Assembly: GCF_004348985.1 (NCBI RefSeq)
Contig: NZ_SMKW01000043.1
Location: 1 to 64,000 of the forward strand
Reading direction: 5' to 3'
From: Saccharopolyspora elongata
Lineage (GTDB): Bacteria > Actinomycetota > Actinomycetes > Mycobacteriales > Pseudonocardiaceae
Length of the DNA stretch: 64,000 nt
Shown: one piece after another, positions 54,679-62,519 of the stretch
Layout: the number at the start of each line of letters is the position of its first letter
Numbering within the stretch: position 1 is the first letter of the stretch
Translations under genes and position numbers: made by a program
Notes under the pieces: generated by a model
Seen by the model: only the letters and a program-made list of their open reading frames with translations
Databases searched by the model: none
Told to the model about the DNA's origin: nothing

Positions 54679-55570
54679 CCGCCTCGCCCAGGAACGCCGG
54701 CCGCCACCAGTAGTCGGCCAGCCGCCGGGTGGTGATCCCGGCGAACCCGGCCTCGCGCAGCAGCGCCTCCCAAGCGTCGATGGCCAGCTCGTAGTTCGTG
54801 GGCGTGGAGGTGCCGAACTTGCCGAGGATCACCGGCAGGATGAACCCGGCGCCGACGAGATCGCGGTCGTCGTCGTACTCGCGCAGGCCGCGCTCCAGCC
54901 GGGCCAGGCAGTCGCGGAACCACGCGGGTTCCCACACCGATTCGACCTCCGGGACGTCGAACTCCACCAGCACGAACCGGTCGGTGTGCGCGGCGATCCA
55001 GCGCAGCACCCGGGCCTTGTCGGCCTCGGGGAGGGATTGCAGCGCGAAGGTGGACTGCACCAGGTCCCAGCGCCGGGTGTGGGTGGCGGTGAAGTCCTGG
55101 GCGGTGCACGGCCACGCGAGGTGCGGGATGCCGCGTCGGGTCAGCTCGGCGGTGGTCTCGGCCAGCAGCGCGGCACTGGGCTCGACGACCCCGACGGCGG
55201 GGCTGTGCTCGGTGAGCGCGGGCAGCAGCGCCATCCCGTCGCCGGTACCGATGTCGAGCAGCCGCTGAGGCCGGTGCCGCTGGTAGAGCTCGCGCAGCGC
55301 GCCGGAGGTGGCCTCGTAGAGGCCGATGTTGCCGCCACCGCGGATGAACGCGCGGAATGCCGCGGGGGAGTCGTAGACGCCTGCCGCATCGCAGCCCGCG
55401 ATGATCACGGCAAGCAGCCGCGCCAGTTCGCTGTCCGGGTCCAGGGCACGGGCCTGTACGGCCGCGCTGTGCGCGGTGGTGGTATCACCGCTGCTGTAGG
55501 CCCGGATCGCCGCGCACAGCGCGGTTTCGGTGTCGGTGTGGATGTCGGCGGGGTGGGTCTGGTGGATCAG
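54662..55570 (-). CDS. Class I SAM-dependent methyltransferase
   Basis: About 302 residues. The first 100 are helical (ETALCAAIRAYSSGDTTTAHSAAVQARALDPDSELARLLAVIIAGCDAAGVYDSPAAFRAFIRGGGNIGLYEATSGALRELY, shown in part), then motif I RLLDIGTGDGMALLPAL, VGVVEPSAALLAET, WDLVQSTFALQSLP and FVLVEFDVPEVESV. There is no ATG, GTG or TTG near the expected start; a CTG at 55570 follows a strong AACGAGGAG site by six bases and is proposed. It is 14 bases after the ASCH-like gene, so co-transcribed. Substrate unknown. Confidence 0.75.
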   Translation of the reverse strand: MIHQTHPADIHTDTETALCAAIRAYSSGDTTTAHSAAVQARALDPDSELARLLAVIIAGCDAAGVYDSPAAFRAFIRGGGNIGLYEATSGALRELYQRHRPQRLLDIGTGDGMALLPALTEHSPAVGVVEPSAALLAETTAELTRRGIPHLAWPCTAQDFTATHTRRWDLVQSTFALQSLPEADKARVLRWIAAHTDRFVLVEFDVPEVESVWEPAWFRDCLARLERGLREYDDDRDLVGAGFILPVILGKFGTSTPTNYELAIDAWEALLREAGFAGITTRRLADYWWRPAFLGEAVTGAG

Positions 55571-55584
55571 GACGTGCTCCTCGT

Positions 55585-56169
55585 TCAGGTGGGACCGTCG
55601 AGGTAGGACTGCCCGCGCGAGGACAGCCGGAAGCCCGACTCCTGGGGCTCGACGAGGCCGAGCTCGCGCAACTGCCACACATCGGATTTGCAGCGGGACA
55701 CCGGCCGCCCCTGGTCGGCGGCGAGTTCGGCGGCCCGAAGCCCGGGACGCCGCCGCAGCACCTCCAGGACGGCCCTGGTCCACGGCCCGCGCGGGGCGGA
55801 AACATCCAGCCGCGCCAGTCGCCGGTCGATCTCGGCGCGCTCGCGGGGACGCAGCTCCACCGGTTCCGGCGGCAGCTCGGGCGCAGAGCCCGCGTAGCTG
55901 AGAGCGAGGCGGTAGACCGCGCCGCGGCCATGCTTGTCCAAAGAGGACCGAAGCCCGGCGGCGGAGGCGAAGCCGGCGCGGCGGGCGTCGGCATCGGTGA
56001 TCCCGGCCGGATCGACCTCGGCGACCTCGTCGACACCGATCACCCCGACCGCGGTGTGCAACCGCGAGCCGGCCCGCGCCAGCGGGCTGGGCCAGCGCTG
56101 GAACGCCAGGGTGATCTCGCCGGCGGCCACGCCCCGCAGGATCCGGTTGCTCAACACCACGGCCACCAC
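55585..56169 (-). CDS. ASCH-like domain plus winged-helix protein
   Basis: 194 residues. The N-terminal 75 (VLSNRILRGVAAGEITLAFQRWPSPLARAGSRLHTAVGVIGVDEVAEVDPAGITDADARRAGF) have the short beta-barrel, Trp and Arg pattern of ASCH/PUA-like RNA-binding domains. The C-terminal 70 (WTRAVLEVLRRRPGLRAAELAADQGRPVSRCKSDVWQLRELGLVEPQESGFRLSSRG) look like a winged helix. Start GTG 56169. A nucleic-acid-binding role is inferred; the family is not firmly identified. First gene of an operon with the methyltransferase. Confidence 0.6.
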   Translation of the reverse strand: MVAVVLSNRILRGVAAGEITLAFQRWPSPLARAGSRLHTAVGVIGVDEVAEVDPAGITDADARRAGFASAAGLRSSLDKHGRGAVYRLALSYAGSAPELPPEPVELRPRERAEIDRRLARLDVSAPRGPWTRAVLEVLRRRPGLRAAELAADQGRPVSRCKSDVWQLRELGLVEPQESGFRLSSRGQSYLDGPT

Positions 56170-56280
56170 GCTAGTACAGGCGCCGCAATCACCGATCCGG
56201 GCGGATTGTCGCGCCCACGATGATCACGAAACGGGGTCGTCAGCTTCCGCACTACCGCCGGCGCAGGGGAGAATCAGGTC

Positions 56281-57003
56281 ATGTTGCAGGTCTGCCTCAA
56301 CGGCGCCCGCTCGCCGCGCGAGCACTTCCACCTGCCCGTGCGTCCCGAGGAACTGGCCAAGGCCGCCGCGGACAGCATCGCCGCCGGCGCCACCGACATC
56401 CACCTGCACCCCAAGACGCCCGACGGGACCGACAGCCTCGACCCGCATGCGGTCGCCGCCGCATTGCGCGCGGTGCGAGCCGCGGCACCCGGCGTTGGCG
56501 TCGGCGTCACCACCGGCGCCTGGACCGCGCCCGACCCGGCCGACCGGATCCGGGCCATCCGGGCGTGGACGGTGCTGCCCGATCACGCCTCGGTGAACTG
56601 GCACGAGCCCGGCGCGGACGACGTCGCCGCCGTGCTGCTGGAGCGCGGTATCGGCGTCGAGGCGGGCATCTACTCCGGCACCGACGGCGACCACCAGTTC
56701 CTGCGTTCCCCGCACCGCGGCCGGGTGCTGCGGGTGCTGGCCGAGGTCACCGACCTGACCGCGCGCGGCGCCCCGGCGACCGCCGAAGCCCTGCTGGAGC
56801 GGCTGCGCCCGGCGGCGACACCGATCCTGCTGCACGGCGAGGCAGCGGGCGCGTGGCCGGTGCTGACCGTCGCCGCCCGCCGTGGGCTGGCGACCCGCAT
56901 CGGCCTGGAGGACACCCTGCTGCTGCCCGACGGGCAGGTCGCCGCCGACAACGCCGAACTGGTCGCCGCCGCGACCCGGATCCTCGCGGAGGAGAGCTCA
57001 TGA
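56281..57003 (+). CDS. DUF849 / BKACE family C-C lyase-like protein
   Basis: 240 residues, TIM-barrel: VCLNGARSPREHFHLPVRPEEL, AGATDIHLHPKTPDG with the metal His pair, VGVTTGAW, VNWHEPGADDVAAVLLERGIGVEAGIYSG, ILLHGEAAGAWPVL and GLATRIGLEDTLLLPDG. BKACE enzymes cleave beta-keto acids with acetyl-CoA; this one is shorter than Kce (about 275), so substrate and even activity are uncertain. ATGA overlap with the thioesterase gene. Confidence 0.85.
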   Translation: MLQVCLNGARSPREHFHLPVRPEELAKAAADSIAAGATDIHLHPKTPDGTDSLDPHAVAAALRAVRAAAPGVGVGVTTGAWTAPDPADRIRAIRAWTVLPDHASVNWHEPGADDVAAVLLERGIGVEAGIYSGTDGDHQFLRSPHRGRVLRVLAEVTDLTARGAPATAEALLERLRPAATPILLHGEAAGAWPVLTVAARRGLATRIGLEDTLLLPDGQVAADNAELVAAATRILAEESS

Positions 57004-57401
57004 CCGCCATCGACCACCAGCAGCTCGTCGCGCTCATGCCGTTCGCGGTGTCGCTGGGTGTGCAGATCGACTCCGCGAGCGCCGATGAGGTCCGCGGGCA
57101 CCTGGACTGGGCACCGCAGCGCTGCACGGCGGGGGGAGTGCTGCACGGGGGAGCGGTCATGGCGCTGGCCGATTCGATCGGCGCGATCTGCGCGTTCCTC
57201 AACCTCCCCGAGGGCGCGCACACCGCCACGATCGAATCGAAGACGAACTTCTTCCGCGCGCTGCGCGAGGGTGCGCTGCACGCCGTCAGCCGCCCGCTGC
57301 ACGTGGGCCGCACGAACATCGCGGTGCAGACGGAGCTGCTGGACCTCGACGGGCGCCGCGTCGGGCACACCACCCAGACCCAGGCCGTGCTCACGGCCTG
57401 A
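57000..57401 (+). CDS. PaaI-type hotdog thioesterase
   Basis: 133 residues: MPFAVSLGVQIDSASADEVRGHLDW, LHGGAVMALADSIGAICAFLNLPEG (H-G-G and the helical Asp of the active site), ESKTNFFRALREGALHAVSRPLHVGRTNIAVQTELLD. Hydrolyses acyl-CoA thioesters. Translationally coupled to the DUF849 gene, which suggests both act on the same CoA-linked intermediate. Confidence 0.88.
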   Translation: MTAIDHQQLVALMPFAVSLGVQIDSASADEVRGHLDWAPQRCTAGGVLHGGAVMALADSIGAICAFLNLPEGAHTATIESKTNFFRALREGALHAVSRPLHVGRTNIAVQTELLDLDGRRVGHTTQTQAVLTA

Positions 57402-57447
57402 GCCCGACGAACTCGCGGGCATATTTCCGGTCGGCTATATTGACGGA

Positions 57448-57774
57448 GTGGCAAGTACCTTCGAAGTCCTGGCCGAACCGCACCGCCGGGACATCCTCGA
57501 CCTGCTGCGCACCGGCGAACGAGCCGTCGGCGACCTCGTCGACCACCTCCCGCTGAGCCAGCCCACGGTGTCCAAGCACCTCAAGGTGCTGCGCGAAGCA
57601 GGCCTGGTCGAAGTCCGCCAGGACGCCCAACGCCGCTGGTACCGGCTGCGTCCCGAGCCACTGGCCGAGATCGACGCCTGGCTGGCGCCCTACCGGCAGA
57701 TGTGGCACGAACGCCTCGACGCCCTGCAACGCCACCTCGACGCCATGCCCGATTCGGAGGACACCCAGCCATGA
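57448..57774 (+). CDS. ArsR-family regulator
   Basis: 108 residues: FEVLAEPHRRDILDLLRTGERAVGDLVDHLPLSQPTVSKHLKVLREAGLVEVRQDAQRRWYRLRPEPLAEIDAWLAPYRQMW (shown in part of the fold order). No metal Cys, as usual for the SRPBCC-linked subgroup. TATATT at 57436-57441 is six bases before GTG 57448, so the mRNA is probably leaderless. It overlaps the SRPBCC gene by four bases (ATGA). Confidence 0.9.
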   Translation: MASTFEVLAEPHRRDILDLLRTGERAVGDLVDHLPLSQPTVSKHLKVLREAGLVEVRQDAQRRWYRLRPEPLAEIDAWLAPYRQMWHERLDALQRHLDAMPDSEDTQP

Positions 57775-58709
57775 ACACCGACACGTCCGTCACGATGATC
57801 GGCGACCGCCCCGTCCTGCGCCTGCAACGCCTGCTGCACCACCCGCCGGAGAAGGTGTGGCGCGCCATCACCGACCCCGCCGAGCTGACCCACTGGTTCC
57901 CGGCCCGCATCGACTTCGACCAGCCAGTCCCGGGCACCAAGATGCGCTTCACCTTCGAAGGCTCCGACACCGCCGACGAGGGGGAGATCCTCGAAGCCGA
58001 CCCGCCGAAGGTCTTCGCCTTCCGCTGGGACACCGACGTCATCCGCTGCGAACTGCTCCCGCGCCCCGAAGGCTGCCTGCTGGTGTTCAGCCACGCGCTG
58101 CACGGCCCCGACAGCGACCGCCCATCGATCGCCCGCCACGCCGCCGGCTGGGACGCCTGCCTCGACGGCCTCGCCGCCCGCCTCACCAGCACGACCGCCG
58201 AATTCTCCATGCAGACCTGGTTCGAACGCGCCGAGGCCTACATCGAGCAGTTCGGCCTCGGCGAAGGCGAACTGCACGAGACCGACAACGACCACGAGAT
58301 CCACTTCGAACGCGACTTCGTCCAACCACCCCACGAGGTCTGGACGCTCATCACCGGCGACAACGACCCCACCGCAGGCACCCAGCCTCCGCTGGAGAGC
58401 ACCCACGGCTACGGCGAGGTCGGCGCACTCACCACCGTCGAAGCCCCGAACACCCTGGAATACGCCTGGCAACCAGGCGGCACCGTCCGGTTCCAGCTCC
58501 GCGACCAGCACCCGATCGGCACCCGCCTCACGCTCACCCACACCCTGCCCGACGCGCAGGCCGCCGAACGGGCCACCATCCTGGCGGCATGGCAGGTCTA
58601 CTTCGAGATCGTGTTCGCGGCCCTGCACGGCGACATCCGCTGCCCCTGGCCCGCCGACCGCACCGAGCAACTGCGCGAGCACTACGCGCAACGCTTCGGC
58701 CTGGACTGA
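57771..58709 (+). CDS. Tandem SRPBCC/AHSA1-domain protein
   Basis: 312 residues with two AHSA1 folds: the first (LRLQRLLHHPPEKVWRAITDPAELTHWFPARIDFD ... GEILEADPPKVFAFRWDTD, about 15-150) and the second (EIHFERDFVQPPHEVWTLITGDNDPTAG ... TTVEAPNTLEYAWQPGGTVRFQL, about 178-305). These bind hydrophobic ligands. The ArsR partner directly upstream suggests a ligand-responsive pair; compare the fused ArsR-SRPBCC gene at 59971. Confidence 0.88.
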   Translation: MNTDTSVTMIGDRPVLRLQRLLHHPPEKVWRAITDPAELTHWFPARIDFDQPVPGTKMRFTFEGSDTADEGEILEADPPKVFAFRWDTDVIRCELLPRPEGCLLVFSHALHGPDSDRPSIARHAAGWDACLDGLAARLTSTTAEFSMQTWFERAEAYIEQFGLGEGELHETDNDHEIHFERDFVQPPHEVWTLITGDNDPTAGTQPPLESTHGYGEVGALTTVEAPNTLEYAWQPGGTVRFQLRDQHPIGTRLTLTHTLPDAQAAERATILAAWQVYFEIVFAALHGDIRCPWPADRTEQLREHYAQRFGLD

Positions 58710-58807
58710 ATCGAATCCGACCAGCCCGAATCGCCCCGCGCGCGGTTCCTTAGGATCATCGGGCCCGGTGGAAGCCGAGCACCACGACGCCCGAAGGAGT
58801 ACCCGCG

Positions 58808-59134
58808 ATGATCTTCATCACCGCCAAGTTCCGCATCCGGCCCGAACACGCCGACCGGTGGCCGGAGATCGCAGCCGAATTCACCAGGGCGACCCGCGCC
58901 GAACCCGGCTGCCTGTGGTTCGACTGGTCCCGCAGCCTCGACGACCCGAACGAGTACGTCCTGGTCGAAGCCTTCCGCGACGACCAGGCCGGCGCCGCGC
59001 ACGTCCAGTCCGAGCACTTCAAGAAGGCCCAGCAAACCCTGCCCCCACACCTCGCCGAGACTCCGAGGATCGTCAACGCAACCGTGGACCAGCAGGACTG
59101 GTCACTGCTCGGCGAGATGGCCGTGCAGGACTGA
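58808..59134 (+). CDS. ABM-domain putative quinol monooxygenase (YgiN-like)
   Basis: 108 residues: MIFITAKFRIRPEHADRWPEIAAEFTRATRAEPGCLWFDWSRSLDDPNEYVLVEAFRDDQAGAAHVQSEHFKKAQ, a single dimeric ferredoxin-like ABM domain. Family members oxidise quinols or polyketide anthrones without cofactor. ATG 58808, GAAGGAG upstream. Separate unit with its own terminator. Confidence 0.88.
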   Translation: MIFITAKFRIRPEHADRWPEIAAEFTRATRAEPGCLWFDWSRSLDDPNEYVLVEAFRDDQAGAAHVQSEHFKKAQQTLPPHLAETPRIVNATVDQQDWSLLGEMAVQD

Positions 59135-59138
59135 CCCG

Positions 59139-59176
59139 CTGTGGTGTCGTGCGTCCGAGCGCGCACGACACCACAG
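59139..59176. terminator. Hairpin between convergent ABM and hydrolase genes
   Basis: Fifteen-base perfect arms CTGTGGTGTCGTGCG (59139-59153) and CGCACGACACCACAG (59162-59176) around an 8-base loop, directly after the ABM stop and before the hydrolase stop. No T-tract. Confidence 0.75.
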
Positions 59177-59182
59177 CCGTCG

Positions 59183-59884
59183 TCACAACGATCCCGCCAG
59201 ATCGGCCAGCAGGGCGGCGACCAGATCCGGACGGGACCAGTTGGGGCAGTGCCCGGTCGGCAGCTCCACGACCTCGACCACGTCCCACTCGACCGCACCC
59301 GACACCAGCTCCGGCATCCGGTCGGCCACGCCCCGCACGAAGGTCGCCGGCACCTCCCGCCACGCCGCCGCCCGCACACCCTGCGCGCTGATCACCGGAT
59401 TGCTGGGCCGCAGCAACGAAATCGCCTCCTCGGCCCGCGCCGCGGAGCAGTCGTGGAACAACGCCTCCCACGCGGAATCCGCCGTCAGCTCCAGCAAGCC
59501 GTCCACCCGCCACTGCACCGCCTCCCGCGCCCCGGGCCCAACAACAGGCGGGGGAGCGAGATCGGTCAGGCTCTGCCCGGCATCAGGCATCGCACCGGCG
59601 AGGTACACCAACCGCCGCACAGCCGGATGCCCGGCCGCCGCCTCCGTGATCACCGCACCGCCGTAGGAGTGCCCGCACAGCACCACCGGTTCGGTCGCCG
59701 CGTCCAGGAGCTCCCGAACCCGAGCGGCATCGTCGTGCAGATCGCCGGCCGCATCGCGGATACCGCCGAGCCCGCTGGGCAGATCCGCAACCGAGCACGC
59801 GATCCCCACGCCCTCCAGGTCCGCGACGACATCGCGCCACGACCAAGGCCCCAGGAAACTGCCGTGCACCAGCACCACAGCCAT
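59183..59884 (-). CDS. Alpha/beta hydrolase (esterase)
   Basis: 233 residues: VVLVHGSFLGPWSWRDVVADLEGVG (oxyanion region), VVLCGHSYGGAVITEAA with nucleophile Ser near 73, and VELPTGHCPNWSRPDLVAALLADL with the catalytic His. Similar to EstC/salicylate-esterase-like small hydrolases. ATG 59884. Divergent from the ArsR-SRPBCC fusion gene, whose operator lies only 30 bases away, so co-regulation is possible. Confidence 0.88.
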   Translation of the reverse strand: MAVVLVHGSFLGPWSWRDVVADLEGVGIACSVADLPSGLGGIRDAAGDLHDDAARVRELLDAATEPVVLCGHSYGGAVITEAAAGHPAVRRLVYLAGAMPDAGQSLTDLAPPPVVGPGAREAVQWRVDGLLELTADSAWEALFHDCSAARAEEAISLLRPSNPVISAQGVRAAAWREVPATFVRGVADRMPELVSGAVEWDVVEVVELPTGHCPNWSRPDLVAALLADLAGSL

Positions 59885-59907
59885 ACCGGGAGCCTACCGG
59901 CCATCCT

Positions 59908-59957
59908 TTGACATGCAGCCGGTTGGCTGCCTATGTTCACGCAGCCAACCGGCTGCA
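59908..59957 (+). promoter_or_regulatory. Promoter overlapped by a perfect 17-bp inverted repeat
   Basis: TTGACA (59908-59913) and TATGTT (59932-59937) are 18 bases apart. Arms 59914-59930 and 59941-59957 are exact complements, ten bases apart; the left arm fills the promoter spacer and the right arm follows the -10. Each arm is itself a GCAGCC/GGCTGC dyad. Binding would block RNA polymerase: probable ArsR operator. Confidence 0.8.
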
Positions 59958-59970
59958 CTTGGTAGGTGAG

Positions 59971-60756
59971 ATGGACGACGTGTTCAAAGCACTGGCCGAC
60001 CCCAACCGTCGCCAACTGCTCGACAACCTGAACGCCCACAACGGCCAAACCCTGCGCGAACTGTGCAGCGGCCTCGACATGGCCCGGCAATCCGTGAGCA
60101 AGCACCTCGCAGTGCTCGAAGCCGCCAACCTCGTCACCACCGTGCGACGAGGCCGCGAAAAACTCCACTACCTCAACGCCGAACCGATCAACGCCATCAC
60201 CGAACGCTGGATCAACCAGTACGACCGACAACGCATCCACGCACTCGCAGACCTCAAAACCGCACTGGAGCAACCCATGACCAACCCGGAATTCGTCTAC
60301 ACGACCTACATCAACACCACGCCGCAACGGCTCTGGCAAGCCCTCACCGAACCCGCCTTCACCCGCCGCTACTGGGGCCTGACCATCGACACCGACTGGC
60401 AACCCGGCTCCACCATGACCTGGCACGTACCCGGCACCACGATCACCGACCCCGCCCAGGTCGTCCTCGAAGCCGAACCCCACCGCAAGCTCGCCTACAC
60501 CTGGCACACCTTCACCCCGCAATGGGCAGAAGGCAGCGGCATCGACTACGACACGCTCACCACCATCGCCGCCGAACCCCGCTCGAAGGTCACCTTCGAG
60601 ATCGAACCCCTCGGCGACATCGTCAAACTCACCGTGATCCACGACGGCTTCGAACCGGACAGCACCGTGCTCACCATGATCACCCAAGGCTGGCCAGCCC
60701 TGCTCTCCAACCTCAAAACCCTGCTGGAAACCGGCGAAGCACTACCCGACGCCTAA
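59971..60756 (+). CDS. ArsR HTH fused to SRPBCC domain
   Basis: 261 residues. Residues 1-95 are an ArsR HTH (VFKALADPNRRQLLDNLNAHNGQTLRELCSGLDMARQSVSKHLAVLEAANLVTTVRRGREKLHYL); residues 105-255 an AHSA1/SRPBCC ligand domain (FVYTTYINTTPQRLWQALTEPAFTRRYWGLTIDTDWQPGSTMTW ... KVTFEIEPLGDIVKLTVIHDGF). One polypeptide thus combines sensor and DNA binder. ATG 59971 with GGTAGGTGAG before it. Autoregulation through the adjacent inverted repeat is likely. Confidence 0.92.
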   Translation: MDDVFKALADPNRRQLLDNLNAHNGQTLRELCSGLDMARQSVSKHLAVLEAANLVTTVRRGREKLHYLNAEPINAITERWINQYDRQRIHALADLKTALEQPMTNPEFVYTTYINTTPQRLWQALTEPAFTRRYWGLTIDTDWQPGSTMTWHVPGTTITDPAQVVLEAEPHRKLAYTWHTFTPQWAEGSGIDYDTLTTIAAEPRSKVTFEIEPLGDIVKLTVIHDGFEPDSTVLTMITQGWPALLSNLKTLLETGEALPDA

Positions 60757-60763
60757 CAGCACC

Positions 60764-61279
60764 TCACGCATCGAACCGCAACGGCGTCAACTGCTCGATG
60801 TCATGACGCCGACGCAACTCCGCCACCGCCACATCATCCACGCCCCCCGGAGCCTCCAGGATCTCCAACAACTCCTCGAAGTACCGCTCGTGATGCGACG
60901 GCGGCGACGACTGGAAGAACATCCGCGCCGCAACCTCACCACGATTGGCGAACGCATGCGGACACCCCGGCGGCACGAACATGACACTGCCCGGACCAGC
61001 ACGACAAACCCGCTGCCCCGACTCGCCCTCCCACTCCGACCAGTTGTCCCCACCACGCACGACCGGCTCGAACGCCAACAGCTCCAGCTCACCCTCCAGC
61101 ACGTAGAACAACTCCTCGCTGCGGGCGTGCACATGCGCACCGACGTCGAAACCCGGCGGCACCACCACCTCGAAACTCGACGCCGCCGACGAATGCGCCC
61201 CCGTGACCTTGAACGTCACGTCCTGCGCACCCGTCACGATCCGCTTCCCATCACCAGGCGGAACGACCAAACCCCGCAT
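60764..61279 (-). CDS. Cupin protein, MomA-like monooxygenase of the THN/flaviolin pathway
   Basis: 171 residues, single cupin: VVVPPGFDVGAHVHARSEELFYVLEGELELLAFEP holds the H-x-H and Glu metal ligands and PGSVMFVPPGCPHAFANRG the last His. In Streptomyces the third gene after rppA and CYP158 encodes a cupin (MomA) that turns tetrahydroxynaphthalene into flaviolin; this one has the same place, size and fold. ATG 61279 is 31 bases after the P450 stop. Ends seven bases from the convergent ArsR-SRPBCC gene. Confidence 0.85.
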   Translation of the reverse strand: MRGLVVPPGDGKRIVTGAQDVTFKVTGAHSSAASSFEVVVPPGFDVGAHVHARSEELFYVLEGELELLAFEPVVRGGDNWSEWEGESGQRVCRAGPGSVMFVPPGCPHAFANRGEVAARMFFQSSPPSHHERYFEELLEILEAPGGVDDVAVAELRRRHDIEQLTPLRFDA

Positions 61280-61310
61280 CAGCGCTGAACCTTCCCCGAA
61301 CGAACAACGA

Positions 61311-62519
61311 TCACCAGGTCACCGGCAGATCAACCGGACCACGGATGATGACGTCCTGCCGCCACCGAACCTCCTCCGGCGGCACCGCCAGCCGAAGCCG
61401 GGGGAGCCGCTCCAGCAAAGTGCTTAGCAGAACCTGCGACTCCATCCGCGCCAACAACGGCCCCACGCAGTAATGCGGCCCATGCCCGAACGCCACATGC
61501 GGAATCTCCGCGCGATCCAGATCGAACCGCTCCGGATCCGGGAACACCTCCGGATCCCAATTCGCCGTCACGTACGAGATGTGCACGACATCCCCGGCCC
61601 GAATCCGAACACCCCGGATCACCACATCCTCGGTGGCAACCCGCGGCTGCCCGACACCGCGCTTGTGCGGGATGAAACGCAGCAGCTCCTCCACCGCATG
61701 CGGAACCAGCCCCGGATCGGCCACCAACCGATCCCACAAACCCGGCTCCGTCAACAACACGTACACCATGCTCGAACTGTTGTTGCGGACCGCGTGCCAC
61801 CCGTTCAGCGACACAAGCACGACCAGCGCGCCCAGTTCCTCGTCATCGATCTCGCCACGATCACGCGCATCGCAGAGCACCGCCAGCAGATCATCACCCG
61901 ATGACGAGCGACGCCGCGCCACCAACTTGTGGAAGTACGCGTACAACTCGTCCTTGATCCGGCCGTTGCGAGCCACCTCGGACTCGTCGCGCGCCATGCT
62001 GATCAACGTCTCCGCGCACCACATCAACCACGGCCGGTCGGCCTCCGGAACACCCACGACCTCACCGATCATCGTCATCGGAAACGGCGCCACCACGTGC
62101 TCCACCAGATCGGCCGGCGGCCCCGCAGCCACCAACGCCGCGATCCGCTCGGACACCACCTGCTCGGCACGCGCCCGCAACCGCTCGACGTTGCGCTGCG
62201 CGAAGACCTTCGCCGCCACCCGCCGGATCCGCGCATGCCCCGGCGGATCCGTAAAGCTCACCGCCCGGTCCAACGGGATGATGTGCTTGGTCATCCGCGG
62301 GAACGGCTGCCCCACGATCGCCGCCCGGCTGAACCTCGGATCCGAGGTGACGAACTTGACGTCCTCGTACCGCGTCACCAGCCACGCCTCACCCGACCCG
62401 AACTGCATCCGGATCCGCGCCACCGGCTCGTCCCGCAAGAACGCGGCGAGATCCGGATCGAACCCCACCCCGGCGATGTTCGGCGGCACGTAGCACCGCA
62501 CCGGACACCGATCCGACAT
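61311..62519 (-). CDS. Cytochrome P450, CYP158 type (flaviolin coupling)
   Basis: 402 residues, soluble bacterial P450. Heme loop FGHGPHYCVG with Cys351; E278-L-L-R281 of helix K. In the I-helix the acid-alcohol pair is replaced: G240-W-H-A243 has Ala where most P450s have Thr, as reported for CYP158A2. CYP158 enzymes couple flaviolin into biflaviolin and triflaviolin pigments. The start shares one base with the rppA stop (TGATG), so translation is coupled. Confidence 0.9.
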   Translation of the reverse strand: MSDRCPVRCYVPPNIAGVGFDPDLAAFLRDEPVARIRMQFGSGEAWLVTRYEDVKFVTSDPRFSRAAIVGQPFPRMTKHIIPLDRAVSFTDPPGHARIRRVAAKVFAQRNVERLRARAEQVVSERIAALVAAGPPADLVEHVVAPFPMTMIGEVVGVPEADRPWLMWCAETLISMARDESEVARNGRIKDELYAYFHKLVARRRSSSGDDLLAVLCDARDRGEIDDEELGALVVLVSLNGWHAVRNNSSSMVYVLLTEPGLWDRLVADPGLVPHAVEELLRFIPHKRGVGQPRVATEDVVIRGVRIRAGDVVHISYVTANWDPEVFPDPERFDLDRAEIPHVAFGHGPHYCVGPLLARMESQVLLSTLLERLPRLRLAVPPEEVRWRQDVIIRGPVDLPVTW

